A stretch of 24,336 nt of DNA from GCA-2715645 sp042095375 (GCA_042095375.1 JBELBJ010000020.1:1-24336), one strand, 5' to 3'. Positions 1 through 9,080 are shown, numbered from the stretch's first letter. A program made the numbers and translations. The notes: generated by a model from the letters alone, not told the origin.

Positions 1-597
1 AATGGTGTTCTCGAAGTTTCATATGATAGATATGATCAATTTGATAATAAATTTGGACATATTTTTTATACTTTAAAAGAATTTAAAGATTATCATTTAA
101 GTTTAGAATATCGTTTTTTTGGATCTCATTTACTAGGTGCGCCATCTTGGTCTATAAAAAATAGTGGTATTATGATTCATTCCCAATCTCCTTTCTCAAT
201 GTTAATTGATCAAGAATTTCCTGTAAGTGTTGAAGCTCAACTTTTGGGCGGTATTGATAAAAGTAAAACTAGAAATACACTTAATATGTGTAGCCCTGGA
301 ACAGAAGTATCTATAAATAGTATTAAAGCTTTGTCACACTGTATAAACTCTAAATCAAAAACTTATTATTCTGATGATTGGGTAAAAGCTGAGGTAATAG
401 TATATTCAGATTCGATTATTCATCATATAATAAATAAAGATACAGTTCTTAGTTATACAAATATTACAATAGGGGGAGAGTATACTCCTGAAAACTTTTC
501 TAAGAAAATAGGGAGTAAATTAAAAAAAGGGTTTATTTCTCTCCAATCTGAGGGTCATCCGATTCAATTTAAAAACATAAAAATAAAACCTCTCTAA
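1..597 (+). CDS. DUF1080 (3-keto-disaccharide hydrolase-like) domain protein, 5' end outside window
   Basis: The reading frame is open from base 1, so the N-terminus and any signal peptide lie upstream; 198 codons and a TAA stop are visible. An internal ATG at 172 is not a credible start because recognisable domain sequence precedes it. The fragment matches the DUF1080 (PF06439) jelly-roll fold: a HLSLEYRF-like strand, a NSGIMIHSQ segment, a VEAQLLGG strand, a DDWVKAEVIVYSD strand, and the diagnostic closing GFISLQSEGHPIQFKNIKI. The family is usually exported; some members act on 3-keto-glycosides or are fused to glycan-active domains, but most are uncharacterised. The fragment ends at the normal domain end, so nothing follows DUF1080. 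It converges with the BNR-repeat gene, with a hairpin over its stop codon. The family is clear; the substrate is unknown. Confidence 0.85.
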   Translation, partial: NGVLEVSYDRYDQFDNKFGHIFYTLKEFKDYHLSLEYRFFGSHLLGAPSWSIKNSGIMIHSQSPFSMLIDQEFPVSVEAQLLGGIDKSKTRNTLNMCSPGTEVSINSIKALSHCINSKSKTYYSDDWVKAEVIVYSDSIIHHIINKDTVLSYTNITIGGEYTPENFSKKIGSKLKKGFISLQSEGHPIQFKNIKIKPL

Positions 598-613
598 ACT
601 TTAGAAAGGTTTT
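585..613. terminator. Bidirectional hairpin between convergent genes
   Basis: Left arm 585-598 and right arm 600-613 are complementary at 13 of 14 positions (AAAACCTCTCTAAA against TTTAGAAAGGTTTT), so the practical loop is the A/T-rich centre. The outer A and T tracts give a T-rich 3' side on both strands. The arm contains the TAA of the DUF1080 gene and lies just past the stop of the minus-strand BNR gene. This suits a shared intrinsic terminator, although the stem is A/T-rich and so not strong. Confidence 0.6.
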
Positions 614-625
614 ATTTTAAATGTA

Positions 626-3600
626 TTAATTTATTCCTTCACCAAGAATATGTGGTGCTCCAACTTTTTTAAGTTCTGATTTTATTTCAGGAATTTTAAT
701 TTGATTAACTTCTTTAACTTTATCATACATTTTTGACAACATACTTTCAGCAACAGATAACTGTTCCTTGTGAAGGCCTGTTGGTCCATATGTAGTAGAT
801 AGACCTCTCGTTGCTACTCTCATATGATAACTGACTGTTGGTTTATTTTTCTCACCAATTTCAGATTTTGATTTGTTACCGTTAAGCTCTTCATCAAGAT
901 CATGAAGATGAGTTTTTAAATCATATATCTTTTTATTTAATTCACCAGATTTTGCATGAGATCTTGACAAAGCAACACTCATTGCATTTACCATATTTAT
1001 ACTTTCTCTTAATACGTCAGATACGATAGAAGATTTTTCATTCAATTCTTTTACTTTTTGAGCAAAAGTATTATAATCTTCATAAGAAGTGCCTTTTAAA
1101 GTACCTTCTCTTAGAGGAACCACATTAAATTTGACTGGGCCATCTAATTGGCTAATTACACCATCGTCTTCTTTGTATAAATCAACTGAATAACTTCCTG
1201 GAGTAACCATTGGTCCAGATGAATTCCATCCTCTTCTTCCTCCTTGAGCAGAAGATCCTGAAGATGGTCTTACTGGTCTTGGATTAGAGTGTCTAAGATC
1301 CCAAGCTACTCTATTCATTCCTTTTTTATTGGATCCAGTTATCTTTCTAACTACGTTTCCATCTTTATCCTTTATGTAAAACCAGATCTTTACTCTTTCT
1401 TCTCTTCTTTCATCTTCAAGAGCATCCCATCCTGGGAATGGAATATTTTGATTATTTTTATTTAATTCTCTTTCTTTTTTCTTTCTATCTTGTTTTAAGG
1501 TAGTATATCTTTTATTTAGGTGGTAAGTAAAAGTAGCTCCGAATTCTGGATTTGGAGCAAAATAATAATCTCCTCCAGTATTACCTATTATACTTTTTGG
1601 AACATACCATAAAGCATCTTTGATAGAAAATAATGATCCTTCTTTTCTTTGCTTTTCTCTTCCAGATTCCTTTAATGGAGAAATTTCCCTTAATGGACTA
1701 TAATCATCTAGTACATAAAAACCTCTTCCAAATGAAGCTCCGATTAAATCATTTTCTCTTTTTTGAATTACTAGATCTCTGAATGAAATAGTAGGAGATC
1801 CTGGAATTTTTTGCCAGTTTCTGCCACCAGTTAAGCTAGTGTAAATTCCAAATTCAGTAGCTAGAAAAAGTAAGGACTTATCTATATGGTCTTGAACAAT
1901 TCTCCAAACTAATGTTCTTTTCGGAATATTTGAACTTATTGATGTCCATGTTTCACCCATGTCAGAACTTTTATATAAATAAGGATTAAAGTCACCTTCT
2001 TTATGGTTATCAAGTGCAACATAAACAGTATTTTCATCATAAAGATCAGCTTTTATATCATTAATAAAAGTTCTATTTGGAAGACCTAACTTTGTTACTG
2101 GTATTTTTTTCCAATTTTCACCACCATTTTGAGTTACTTGTATAATGCCATCATCAGTTCCAGCCCATATTACACCTTTTTTTATTGGTGATTCTGATAA
2201 AGAGGTTATTGTATTATATGTCGACATAGCCTTAATGTCCCATGCATTGTCCCAACTTTGACTTCTACCCATAATTGGCAATTCTATTCTTTCTTCATTT
2301 CTTGTTAAATCTGATGAAATAGCTTTCCAACTATCGCCCCTGTTTTCAGATTTCCAAATTCTTTGTGAGCCAACAAAAATTGTTGATGCATTATGAGGAC
2401 TAACTAAAATAGGTGTATCCCAGTTGTATCTTTCAAATGGCTCTCCTTCTTTTGGGTGAGGTTGAATTAGTACTTGCTCTCCAGTTTTCAAATCAATCCT
2501 ATGCAAAACACCTTGTTGAAATTCTCCATAAACAATATCATTATATTCTGGATCAGTTGCAGTTTGATGTCCATCTGCACCTAAAATTTTATACCAATGT
2601 TTATTAGCAATTCCTTGTCTTTCATCAGTTCTAGAAGGGCCTCCAGCAGAACCGTTATCTTGTGTCCCTCCAAAAATATGATAAAATGGTTTTTTATTAT
2701 TAACTGCGACTTTATAGAATTGCGTTAAAGGAAGATTTTTAAAATATTTCCATGTTTCAGCTAAATCAAAACTTTCATATATACCTGCATCAGTTCCTAC
2801 GAGAAGATAATTTGGATCATCATCTCTAAAATTAATGGAATGATTATCAGAATGTTTATCTCTTTCTTTTAATTGAACAAATGTTTTTCCTCCATCTTCA
2901 GAAGTAAGAATCCTTACATTCATAAGGTAAAGTCTATCAAACTTGTGTGGGCTTGCATAGAGTTCTTGATAATAATGAGGTCCAGTGGCACCAGAAACAG
3001 TATTTGACATTTTTTTCCATGATTCCCCTTTATCTTCTGATCGATAAACTGCTCCTTTTGTTCTTTCAAGTTCTATTGCTGCATATAGAACATCTGGTTT
3101 TTGAGGTGATATAGCAAGTCCAATTTTTGCCATTCTTATTGAATGACCATAGTTTTCATTTTCATCTAAAATACCATCGCCATTTAAATCTTGAGCATTT
3201 TTTGGTAACCCATTACTAAGCTCTCTCCAAGTTTCTCCTCCATCGGTAGATTTATGAATCCCAGTTCCAGGACCGCCTCCCATTAAGGCTGCTACAGTTC
3301 TGTGTCTTTGCCATGTTGCAGCATATAAAACGTTGGGGTTTCTAGGGTCAATTAATAGATCTGTTGCACCAGTCCATTCATTACCACCTAAAACTTTTTT
3401 CCAATTTTTTCCTCCATCAACGGTTTTAAATAAACCTCTTTCTCCACCTTTAGACCATAATGGTCCTTGAGCTGCAACCCAAACTATATCAGAATTATTT
3501 GGATGAACTATAATCTTTGAAATATGTTCGGATGATTTTAAACCCATATTTTTCCAATCTTTTCCTCCATTTTCAGATTTGTATACTCCATCTCCATAAG

Positions 3601-3988
3601 CCACGTGTCTTCCTCCAACATTTTCTCCTGATCCTACCCATATAGTTGAGTGATTATTTGGATCAATAGTAATACATCCAACTGAATAAGAAGATTCATC
3701 ATCAAAAATAGGTTTCCAAGTTGTTCCAGAATTTTCAGTTTTCCATACACCTCCAGAACCAACAGCTACATACCAAAGATTTTTATTTTCTGGATGAATT
3801 GCAATATCTGCAATTCTTCCCGATAAAAATGCAGGTCCCACATTTCTAAGTTTTAAAGCAGAAATTGAAACGTTTCTACTGTTTGAATTATTATCTGTGT
3901 TTTTTGCTGGTTGTCGTTTTCTTTGAGAGAAAATCGATGTAGAAATTAAGGAGAATAATAGTATATATAAAAATATATTTTTTTTCAT
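626..3988 (-). CDS. Secreted BNR-repeat / VPS10 (sortilin)-like beta-propeller protein
   Basis: A large exported protein of about 1120 residues. I chose the ATG at 3988 because it begins MKKNIFLYILLFSLISTSIFSQ-like signal sequence (basic N-terminus, hydrophobic core, cleavage near FSQ); the frame also opens at a TTG at 4012, which would add 8 unlikely residues. There is no lipobox. At least 11 BNR/Asp-box repeats of the form S-x-D/N-x-G-x-x-W are visible, such as KTENSGTTW, KSENGGKDW, KSTDGGETW and KSSDMGETW, which suits two consecutive propellers over the first 800 residues. The rest is an Ig-like region and a helical C-terminus. These proteins are often labelled glycosyl hydrolases, but no catalytic residues are established and the role is probably binding or scaffolding. 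An EF-hand-like loop (DLNGDGILDENE) sits at 3155-3190. It lies downstream of CotH on the same strand and may be co-transcribed. Confidence 0.9.
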   Translation of the reverse strand: MKKNIFLYILLFSLISTSIFSQRKRQPAKNTDNNSNSRNVSISALKLRNVGPAFLSGRIADIAIHPENKNLWYVAVGSGGVWKTENSGTTWKPIFDDESSYSVGCITIDPNNHSTIWVGSGENVGGRHVAYGDGVYKSENGGKDWKNMGLKSSEHISKIIVHPNNSDIVWVAAQGPLWSKGGERGLFKTVDGGKNWKKVLGGNEWTGATDLLIDPRNPNVLYAATWQRHRTVAALMGGGPGTGIHKSTDGGETWRELSNGLPKNAQDLNGDGILDENENYGHSIRMAKIGLAISPQKPDVLYAAIELERTKGAVYRSEDKGESWKKMSNTVSGATGPHYYQELYASPHKFDRLYLMNVRILTSEDGGKTFVQLKERDKHSDNHSINFRDDDPNYLLVGTDAGIYESFDLAETWKYFKNLPLTQFYKVAVNNKKPFYHIFGGTQDNGSAGGPSRTDERQGIANKHWYKILGADGHQTATDPEYNDIVYGEFQQGVLHRIDLKTGEQVLIQPHPKEGEPFERYNWDTPILVSPHNASTIFVGSQRIWKSENRGDSWKAISSDLTRNEERIELPIMGRSQSWDNAWDIKAMSTYNTITSLSESPIKKGVIWAGTDDGIIQVTQNGGENWKKIPVTKLGLPNRTFINDIKADLYDENTVYVALDNHKEGDFNPYLYKSSDMGETWTSISSNIPKRTLVWRIVQDHIDKSLLFLATEFGIYTSLTGGRNWQKIPGSPTISFRDLVIQKRENDLIGASFGRGFYVLDDYSPLREISPLKESGREKQRKEGSLFSIKDALWYVPKSIIGNTGGDYYFAPNPEFGATFTYHLNKRYTTLKQDRKKKERELNKNNQNIPFPGWDALEDERREERVKIWFYIKDKDGNVVRKITGSNKKGMNRVAWDLRHSNPRPVRPSSGSSAQGGRRGWNSSGPMVTPGSYSVDLYKEDDGVISQLDGPVKFNVVPLREGTLKGTSYEDYNTFAQKVKELNEKSSIVSDVLRESINMVNAMSVALSRSHAKSGELNKKIYDLKTHLHDLDEELNGNKSKSEIGEKNKPTVSYHMRVATRGLSTTYGPTGLHKEQLSVAESMLSKMYDKVKEVNQIKIPEIKSELKKVGAPHILGEGIN

Positions 3989-4077
3989 AATTGGATTTTT
4001 AAGGGTTAACAAAGGAATATAAATTTAATAAAATAATTTAAAATGAGTATATAAGTCTAATTAAATTCTGTCTTAAA

Positions 4078-5451
4078 TTAATTTAAAGAATTTTTAATGT
4101 TATTTTTTAGTTTTAAAACTTCCGATTTCCATCTAGAAATGTTTATTTCTTTATTTTGATATTTTTCATGAGCCATTTCTACAGAACTTTCAATTTGATT
4201 TGACCATGAATCCAATAATATATCTATTTGACTTATGTTAAAAAAACTATTTTTAAATACATTATCAAGACTATCATATTGTTTTGTATATATGGCATAA
4301 CTACCAATTATTTTATCACAACTTGCAGATCTTTGATAAAGACCTGCTTCTCCGAATCTAAATGATTTACAGTTTGAACTTTTCTCATGCCACTTATCTT
4401 TTATAGGAGTAACAGGGTTTTCATTTTTAACTAAATTTTCAAAGGCATTATCCAAGTCCCAAGGGATAAGTTGAAGATTGTTTAAAATAGGGTCTTCATA
4501 CCAATAATAATTATGATTATTACAATAACCGTTTCCTCCACAATACCAATGTAGAAATCCATCATCATTTGCTATTCTTCTATCTACTACTATCGTTCTT
4601 AAAAATTGTTTTGTATCAATCCATTTAGAAATAACGGAATTAATTTCATTATTTGATGCAGTTTCGACTTCTATTCCAAAATTTTTCATTTTTGATACGT
4701 CTGAAATTTCTTCATTTGTTTTAAGTGCATCTTTTAATCTATCCTCGCTGGTTGCATTATTATAATTGTTTATAGGCCAAATTTCTTTATATAAATTTCC
4801 ATCACCATTTGTGAAATTTTCATTACAAAATCCTTCATCAATTTGTTCTGTGTTTGCATATAATCCAGAAAATTCACCATTTATATAAATTATAGCATGA
4901 TTTGATCTTGGAGCTGGGACATTAAAACTTCTATACATCCAATAACCAAGTCTTTCATGCATTTTACTTGGATCTAAATTTTGTGAGTGAAATTGAAGTT
5001 TTTTCAATCCATAAAATTCATTGTCACTACCTTTCCAATTAATTTTTAATTTGAGAGATAATTTAGGGCACTTTTTTGCACCACTTGGATTTGACCAATC
5101 TTCTCCTTCAAGACAGCCTACCCAAGCTCCAATTGAGCCTTTATATCTAATACCAATTTTTGAGATAATTTCGTCTTCAAAAACTAAAGATCCTTCAACA
5201 TATTGTTCTGCTGCAGGGTCTGCATCAATTTTAGAAAGGTTTTCATTTGAAAGCCAAATATCAAATCTATGTAACTTATTTTGGTCATATATGTATTCGG
5301 ATTTATGTGAATTTTTATAGGAATATTCACTATAAGAATTTCTTATTTTATCTAAATCAATATCTGATAATGTAATTTGTTCTTGATTTCTATTACAACT
5401 AAAGAAAAGTAATAAAAAAATAATAGTATAATTTGTTAAATTGTTTCTCAT
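4078..5451 (-). CDS. CotH kinase family lipoprotein
   Basis: 457 residues with a lipoprotein signal whose lipobox ends FFSC at Cys19. CotH (PF08757) hallmarks appear in order: RYKGS at 102-106, a LKLKINWKG strand near 133-141, YGLKKLQFHS near 147-156, NGEFSGLYANTEQID at 191-205, IANDDGFLHWY at 293-303, and IPWDLDNAF at 329-337, whose acidic residues match the metal/ATP site of the family. CotH of Bacillus spores is an atypical protein kinase; bacterial homologues outside spore formers are widespread and mostly uncharacterised. Several Cys residues (113, 128, 304, 310) could form disulfides, which fits a location outside the cytoplasm. The gene is divergent from a lamin-tail-domain lipoprotein, a domain often fused to CotH in other bacteria. 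The family is confident; kinase activity is inferred. Confidence 0.88.
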   Translation of the reverse strand: MRNNLTNYTIIFLLLFFSCNRNQEQITLSDIDLDKIRNSYSEYSYKNSHKSEYIYDQNKLHRFDIWLSNENLSKIDADPAAEQYVEGSLVFEDEIISKIGIRYKGSIGAWVGCLEGEDWSNPSGAKKCPKLSLKLKINWKGSDNEFYGLKKLQFHSQNLDPSKMHERLGYWMYRSFNVPAPRSNHAIIYINGEFSGLYANTEQIDEGFCNENFTNGDGNLYKEIWPINNYNNATSEDRLKDALKTNEEISDVSKMKNFGIEVETASNNEINSVISKWIDTKQFLRTIVVDRRIANDDGFLHWYCGGNGYCNNHNYYWYEDPILNNLQLIPWDLDNAFENLVKNENPVTPIKDKWHEKSSNCKSFRFGEAGLYQRSASCDKIIGSYAIYTKQYDSLDNVFKNSFFNISQIDILLDSWSNQIESSVEMAHEKYQNKEINISRWKSEVLKLKNNIKNSLN

Positions 5452-5478
5452 TTATTGCAAGAAATTGATATTATAAAA

Positions 5479-5486
5479 CAAAGTTA
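5479..5486 (-). promoter_or_regulatory. Bacteroidota -7 element for the CotH gene
   Basis: Read on the minus strand this is TAACTTTG, an exact match to TAnnTTTG, 27 bases upstream of the CotH ATG. I see no clear TTG -33 element at the usual distance. Confidence 0.45.
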
Positions 5487-5493
5487 ATCTAAC

Positions 5494-5501
5494 TATATTT
5501 G
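5494..5501 (+). promoter_or_regulatory. Bacteroidota -7 element for the LTD-sulfatase operon
   Basis: TATATTTG matches TAnnTTTG exactly and lies 17 bases upstream of the LTD gene start. It sits only 7 bases from the opposing CotH -7 element, so the two promoters are back to back and may interfere or be co-regulated. The nearest upstream TTG (5465-5467) is 26 bases away, farther than usual. Confidence 0.45.
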
Positions 5502-5518
5502 TATTTTTAATAACATAT

Positions 5519-6040
5519 ATGAAAAAATTTTTTTTTATTTATTGTTTTACATTATTTATTATTTCATGTAATAAAGATGAAGTTAAAGTTGATGAGATTT
5601 CTGGTCTTTTTATTAATGAGTTTTTGGCAAGTAACGATGCTTGTTGTGCTGATGAAAAGGGGGAGTATGATGATTGGGTAGAACTATATAATAAAACAGA
5701 ATCTTCAATAGATATTGGAGGAATGTATTTTACTGATAAACCTGATGATGATGATCCGTATCAAATCCCTGATTCTGTTCCTACCAAAACCACAATACCT
5801 CCAGGTGGCTTTCTTGTTCTTTGGTGTGATAAAGATGAAGAGCAAGGTATTCTTCATTTAAAAGTTAAACTATCTGCTGATGGCGAATCTGTTATCTTAA
5901 TTGATAAAGATGGGGTTTCAGTAATTGATTCTTTAACTTTTGAATCTCAAAAGACAGATGTATCAATGGGTAGAGACCCATCTGATTTCTTACAATGGAA
6001 AACTTTTACAAATCCTACTCCTGGTTTTCCGAATAATTAA
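5519..6040 (+). CDS. Lamin-tail-domain (LTD) lipoprotein, small
   Basis: 173 residues. The signal MKKFFFIYCFTLFIISC gives a lipobox Cys17 followed by NKDEV. That fits the X-K-(D/E)2 lipoprotein export signal described for surface lipoproteins of flavobacteria, so cell-surface exposure is likely. The rest is one lamin tail domain (PF00932): LFINEFLASND, DDWVELYNKTESSIDIGGMY, a PPGGFLVLWCDKD strand, LSADGESVILIDKDG, and the closing SMGRDPSD...PTPGFPN motif. Acidic runs (DKPDDDDP) and an adjacent CC pair may bind metal or form disulfides. LTDs are immunoglobulin-like adhesion modules, often fused to CotH or nucleases; here it stands alone. The sulfatase starts 15 bases after the stop, so the two are probably one operon. 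Confidence 0.87.
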   Translation: MKKFFFIYCFTLFIISCNKDEVKVDEISGLFINEFLASNDACCADEKGEYDDWVELYNKTESSIDIGGMYFTDKPDDDDPYQIPDSVPTKTTIPPGGFLVLWCDKDEEQGILHLKVKLSADGESVILIDKDGVSVIDSLTFESQKTDVSMGRDPSDFLQWKTFTNPTPGFPNN

Positions 6041-6055
6041 TTATAGATTTATATT

Positions 6056-7465
6056 GTGAAATTTCTTGTTAATTTATTATTTATTATTCTCTGTTTTTCT
6101 TGTACTTTCAATCATAAAAACAAACCACCTAATATAATTTTAATAATCAGTGATGACCAGGGATATGCAGATGTTGGTTTTCATGGTAGTAAAGAAATAT
6201 TTACTCCAAATATTGATAGAATAGCTAATAATGGTGTTGTTTTTTCTCAGGGATATGTTTCATATGCAGTTTGTTCTCCAAGTAGGGCTGGATTAATTAC
6301 AGGAAGATATCAGAACAGATTTGGTTATAGCAGAAATATATTATTAGCTCCAAAAGATTCTACAATGGGATTGCCTTTATCTGAACAAACACTTCCTGAA
6401 GTATTAAAAAAAGTAGATTATAAAACAAAAGCCATTGGAAAATGGCATCTTGGTGCCCACAAGTCACTTGTCCCAGAAAGGAGAGGTTTCGATGAGTTTT
6501 ATGGTTTTATAATCGGGGGACATAGGTATTTCCCAGATGATCTTACTTTAAATGATTTAACTGAAGCTAGAAGACAGATGGATGGATATATTACAAAAAT
6601 TTATGATAATGGCAAGAGGATAAATATATCTAAATATCTTACTGAAGAGTTATCTGATAATGCTGTAAAATTTGTTGATGATAATTCTGAAAACCCTTTC
6701 TTTCTATATCTTTCTTATAATGCCCCACATACTCCTTTGCAAGCAACAGAGAAAGATTTAGCCAGGAATATGCATATTGAGGAAAAGAATAGAAGAACAT
6801 ATGCTGCTATGGTAACCTCAATGGATGATGGAATTGGTTTGATTCTTGATAAACTTGAAGAGAAAAAAATTTCAGATAATACAATAGTTATATTCTTTTC
6901 AGATAATGGTGGTGTAGAATGGTACAATTATTCTGATAATGGTGAATTAAGAGGTATTAAAGGAGATTTTTTTGAGGGTGGAATAAGAGTCCCTTTTGTT
7001 ATGCAATGGCCAGATTTACTTCCTGCTGGATTAACTTATGATAATCCTATAATTGCACTTGATATTTTTGCTACTGCCGCATCTGTAGCTAATGCTGAAC
7101 AATATATTAAATCAGATATTGACGGTGTTAATTTAATACCTTACATTCTAGGTCAAAAAGATGATTTACCTCATGATTATCTTTATTGGCAGAATAGAGA
7201 TAAAGATATTGATGTTATAAGAGGAGAGAGATATAAGTATCTTAGAATGGGGGATGAAGAATTTATTTTTGATTTAAATAATGATATAAGTGAGAAGAAT
7301 AATTTAATAGATACCTTTAAAAATATTTATAATGAATATAGATTCAAGTTTAAAGAGTGGGAAAAAGACATGATTGATCCTGTTTTTTTAGATTTAGGTA
7401 GTGGAAAAGAATATAATAAACTTCATCCAGATAGGTGGTATAATTCTAATCCAGAGAAACAGTAA
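6056..7465 (+). CDS. Lipoprotein sulfatase, formylglycine (Cys) type, family S1
   Basis: 469 residues from a GTG start; no in-frame ATG gives a better signal peptide, and this start yields MKFLVNLLFIILCFSC with lipobox Cys16. It hydrolyses sulfate esters. Family S1 hallmarks are intact: SDDQGY with metal ligands D33/D34, the maturation motif C-S-P-S-R with the formylglycine-forming Cys73, GKWHLG at 128-133, APHTP near 223-227, FFSDNGG with D283/N284, and an active-site Lys near 302 in LRGIKGD. Length is normal for a one-domain enzyme. The Cys type needs an activating enzyme (anSME or FGE), which is not in this window. The substrate cannot be told from the sequence; nearby rhamnosidase and arabinofuranosidase genes make a sulfated glycan plausible. 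The 3' end overlaps the convergent PhoD-like gene by 20 bases. Confidence 0.93.
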   Translation: MKFLVNLLFIILCFSCTFNHKNKPPNIILIISDDQGYADVGFHGSKEIFTPNIDRIANNGVVFSQGYVSYAVCSPSRAGLITGRYQNRFGYSRNILLAPKDSTMGLPLSEQTLPEVLKKVDYKTKAIGKWHLGAHKSLVPERRGFDEFYGFIIGGHRYFPDDLTLNDLTEARRQMDGYITKIYDNGKRINISKYLTEELSDNAVKFVDDNSENPFFLYLSYNAPHTPLQATEKDLARNMHIEEKNRRTYAAMVTSMDDGIGLILDKLEEKKISDNTIVIFFSDNGGVEWYNYSDNGELRGIKGDFFEGGIRVPFVMQWPDLLPAGLTYDNPIIALDIFATAASVANAEQYIKSDIDGVNLIPYILGQKDDLPHDYLYWQNRDKDIDVIRGERYKYLRMGDEEFIFDLNNDISEKNNLIDTFKNIYNEYRFKFKEWEKDMIDPVFLDLGSGKEYNKLHPDRWYNSNPEKQ

Positions 7466-9080
7466 TAGGCCAGCCTTTAAATTGTTTTGAATTATCTAAT
7501 TTCACATTCTGATATCTTGGCCAGCACTCGAAAGTTACGTTATTTTTTTTCTTATTAAACTTTATAATACCATATCCAGCTCCGTTGGAATCAGTATCGG
7601 GATTAGCGTATGCATGCATAGTAATTTTATTATCAAAACCATCTGTATATCTTCCGGTCCATGGTAGTAAATTATTTGATCCAATTCCACCTTTTTCATT
7701 TTCAGGCCACCACCATCTGCTATAATAATTATTTACTATAGCAGGTACAACAAATGCCCATGGACCATCCTCATATTCTTCTATACCATGCTGGATTAAA
7801 GTTGCAATATGTTGATCACCTCCAATATGAACAGCGTTAGCTTTTTTTATCAACTTTAATGCCTTATTTCTTCCTTTTTGTGGCCACCCATTTGAATCCA
7901 TATCTGCATGAAGTCTATTTTCTTTACTTCCATGAAGATGAGCTCCTCCACAAAATCCTGTTTGTGAAAGAACAGATTTCATAATAACATTTTCATTATT
8001 TGACGCCCAATTGTTTAAAAAATCAAGTTGCCTTTCACCTAATAAAGTAAGTCCTTCTACATCTACAGATTTTGAATCATAATTTGGATTTCTTATATGA
8101 TCGGGCCTAGGTCCTTGTTGAGGTATTTTTCCTTTAGGACCAGATTTAAATTTTCTATCTTCGATGATTGCAAAATCAATTCCACCAATGATAAGATTTG
8201 TATAATAAACACCTATTCCTTGTTCAATGGAAGTGCTATCAAATGGATCAGGAAGATGAGAAGTTTGAACCCTTTCTACCATTTTAACATAATCTTTATC
8301 ATAAAAATATCCACCATCATTTCCAGCAGAGGAAGAAGCTTTTTTACCATTTTCACCCCATAAATTTCCTTGTCCTATATCGTGATCATCTGGGATGGTG
8401 ATGCATGGTCTTTCTCTGAATATTTCTCTGAATTGCATACCGAACTTTAACCATGCAGCAGTGTGCTCTTTGTGATCATAAGATTGATCTCCAGCAAAAA
8501 ATAAAATATCTGGATTTATGTGATTTATATTATTTATGTAATTTTCTCTATCGCCTCTATCTTTATTACTATTACATGAAAAAGCAGCTAAAACAATTTC
8601 GTTTTTATCAATTGGATCTTTTCTAATAAGGCCCTCAAAAAAGGCATTTTTACCATGTTTTATCTTGTAATTTATATCATTTTCAATATCCCAATTTTCA
8701 ACTCGAAAGGTTGTTGACCAACCTATTTCATTTATTTTTCTTTTTTGTATTTCAACCCACTTTTTTCCTTTTTTTATTTCTAACCTTACTTCTCTAGTTT
8801 CTTCTGGATAAAGTGGGAAAAATTGAGCTGTAAGTTTTAGTGTTCTATTAGATACTGTATACATTCCAAATGCAACAACATCTTTTCTTTCAACTTTTAG
8901 GTTTATTATAGGATTAGAACCTCTATTCCACCAGTCATTGGTTGATAAGGTATCCAGCGAGTCAAAAGGTGCCTTTACAATACCTTGAAATAAACTTTTA
9001 TTTATATTTTCTTTATTTACTTCGGTACAAGAAAATATTAAAATAGAGAGTATAAATAAAAATTTATTTAAATTTTTCAT
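7446..9080 (-). CDS. PhoD-like metallophosphatase lipoprotein
   Basis: 544 residues with lipobox IFSC (Cys18). An N-terminal beta domain to about residue 155 precedes a PhoD-like (PF09423) metallophosphatase domain. Visible metal-site motifs are AAFSCN (165-170), FFAGDQSYDH (194-203), PDDHDIGQGN (230-239) and GGDQHIATLIQHG near 416-428. PhoD enzymes are phosphodiesterases/alkaline phosphatases, usually Ca/Fe dependent, that release phosphate from esters outside the cytoplasm; activity here is inferred from family. Unlike classical PhoD it has a lipoprotein rather than a Tat signal (no twin arginine). It lies 26 bases downstream of the nuclease start-to-stop unit on the same strand, so nuclease and phosphatase are probably one transcript. 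The TAG stop lies inside the sulfatase gene on the other strand. Confidence 0.88.
   Translation of the reverse strand: MKNLNKFLFILSILIFSCTEVNKENINKSLFQGIVKAPFDSLDTLSTNDWWNRGSNPIINLKVERKDVVAFGMYTVSNRTLKLTAQFFPLYPEETREVRLEIKKGKKWVEIQKRKINEIGWSTTFRVENWDIENDINYKIKHGKNAFFEGLIRKDPIDKNEIVLAAFSCNSNKDRGDRENYINNINHINPDILFFAGDQSYDHKEHTAAWLKFGMQFREIFRERPCITIPDDHDIGQGNLWGENGKKASSSAGNDGGYFYDKDYVKMVERVQTSHLPDPFDSTSIEQGIGVYYTNLIIGGIDFAIIEDRKFKSGPKGKIPQQGPRPDHIRNPNYDSKSVDVEGLTLLGERQLDFLNNWASNNENVIMKSVLSQTGFCGGAHLHGSKENRLHADMDSNGWPQKGRNKALKLIKKANAVHIGGDQHIATLIQHGIEEYEDGPWAFVVPAIVNNYYSRWWWPENEKGGIGSNNLLPWTGRYTDGFDNKITMHAYANPDTDSNGAGYGIIKFNKKKNNVTFECWPRYQNVKLDNSKQFKGWPITVSLD

Noticed and set aside
2413..2607. 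Plus-strand ORF of 64 codons inside the BNR gene
   Set aside because: It is antisense to strongly recognisable propeller sequence, has no domain similarity or start signal, and is a by-product of the opposite-strand gene.
3989..4012. TTG start extending the BNR protein by 8 residues
   Set aside because: The ATG at 3988 starts a standard signal peptide; the extension would place MLTLKNPI in front of it without a ribosome-binding site.
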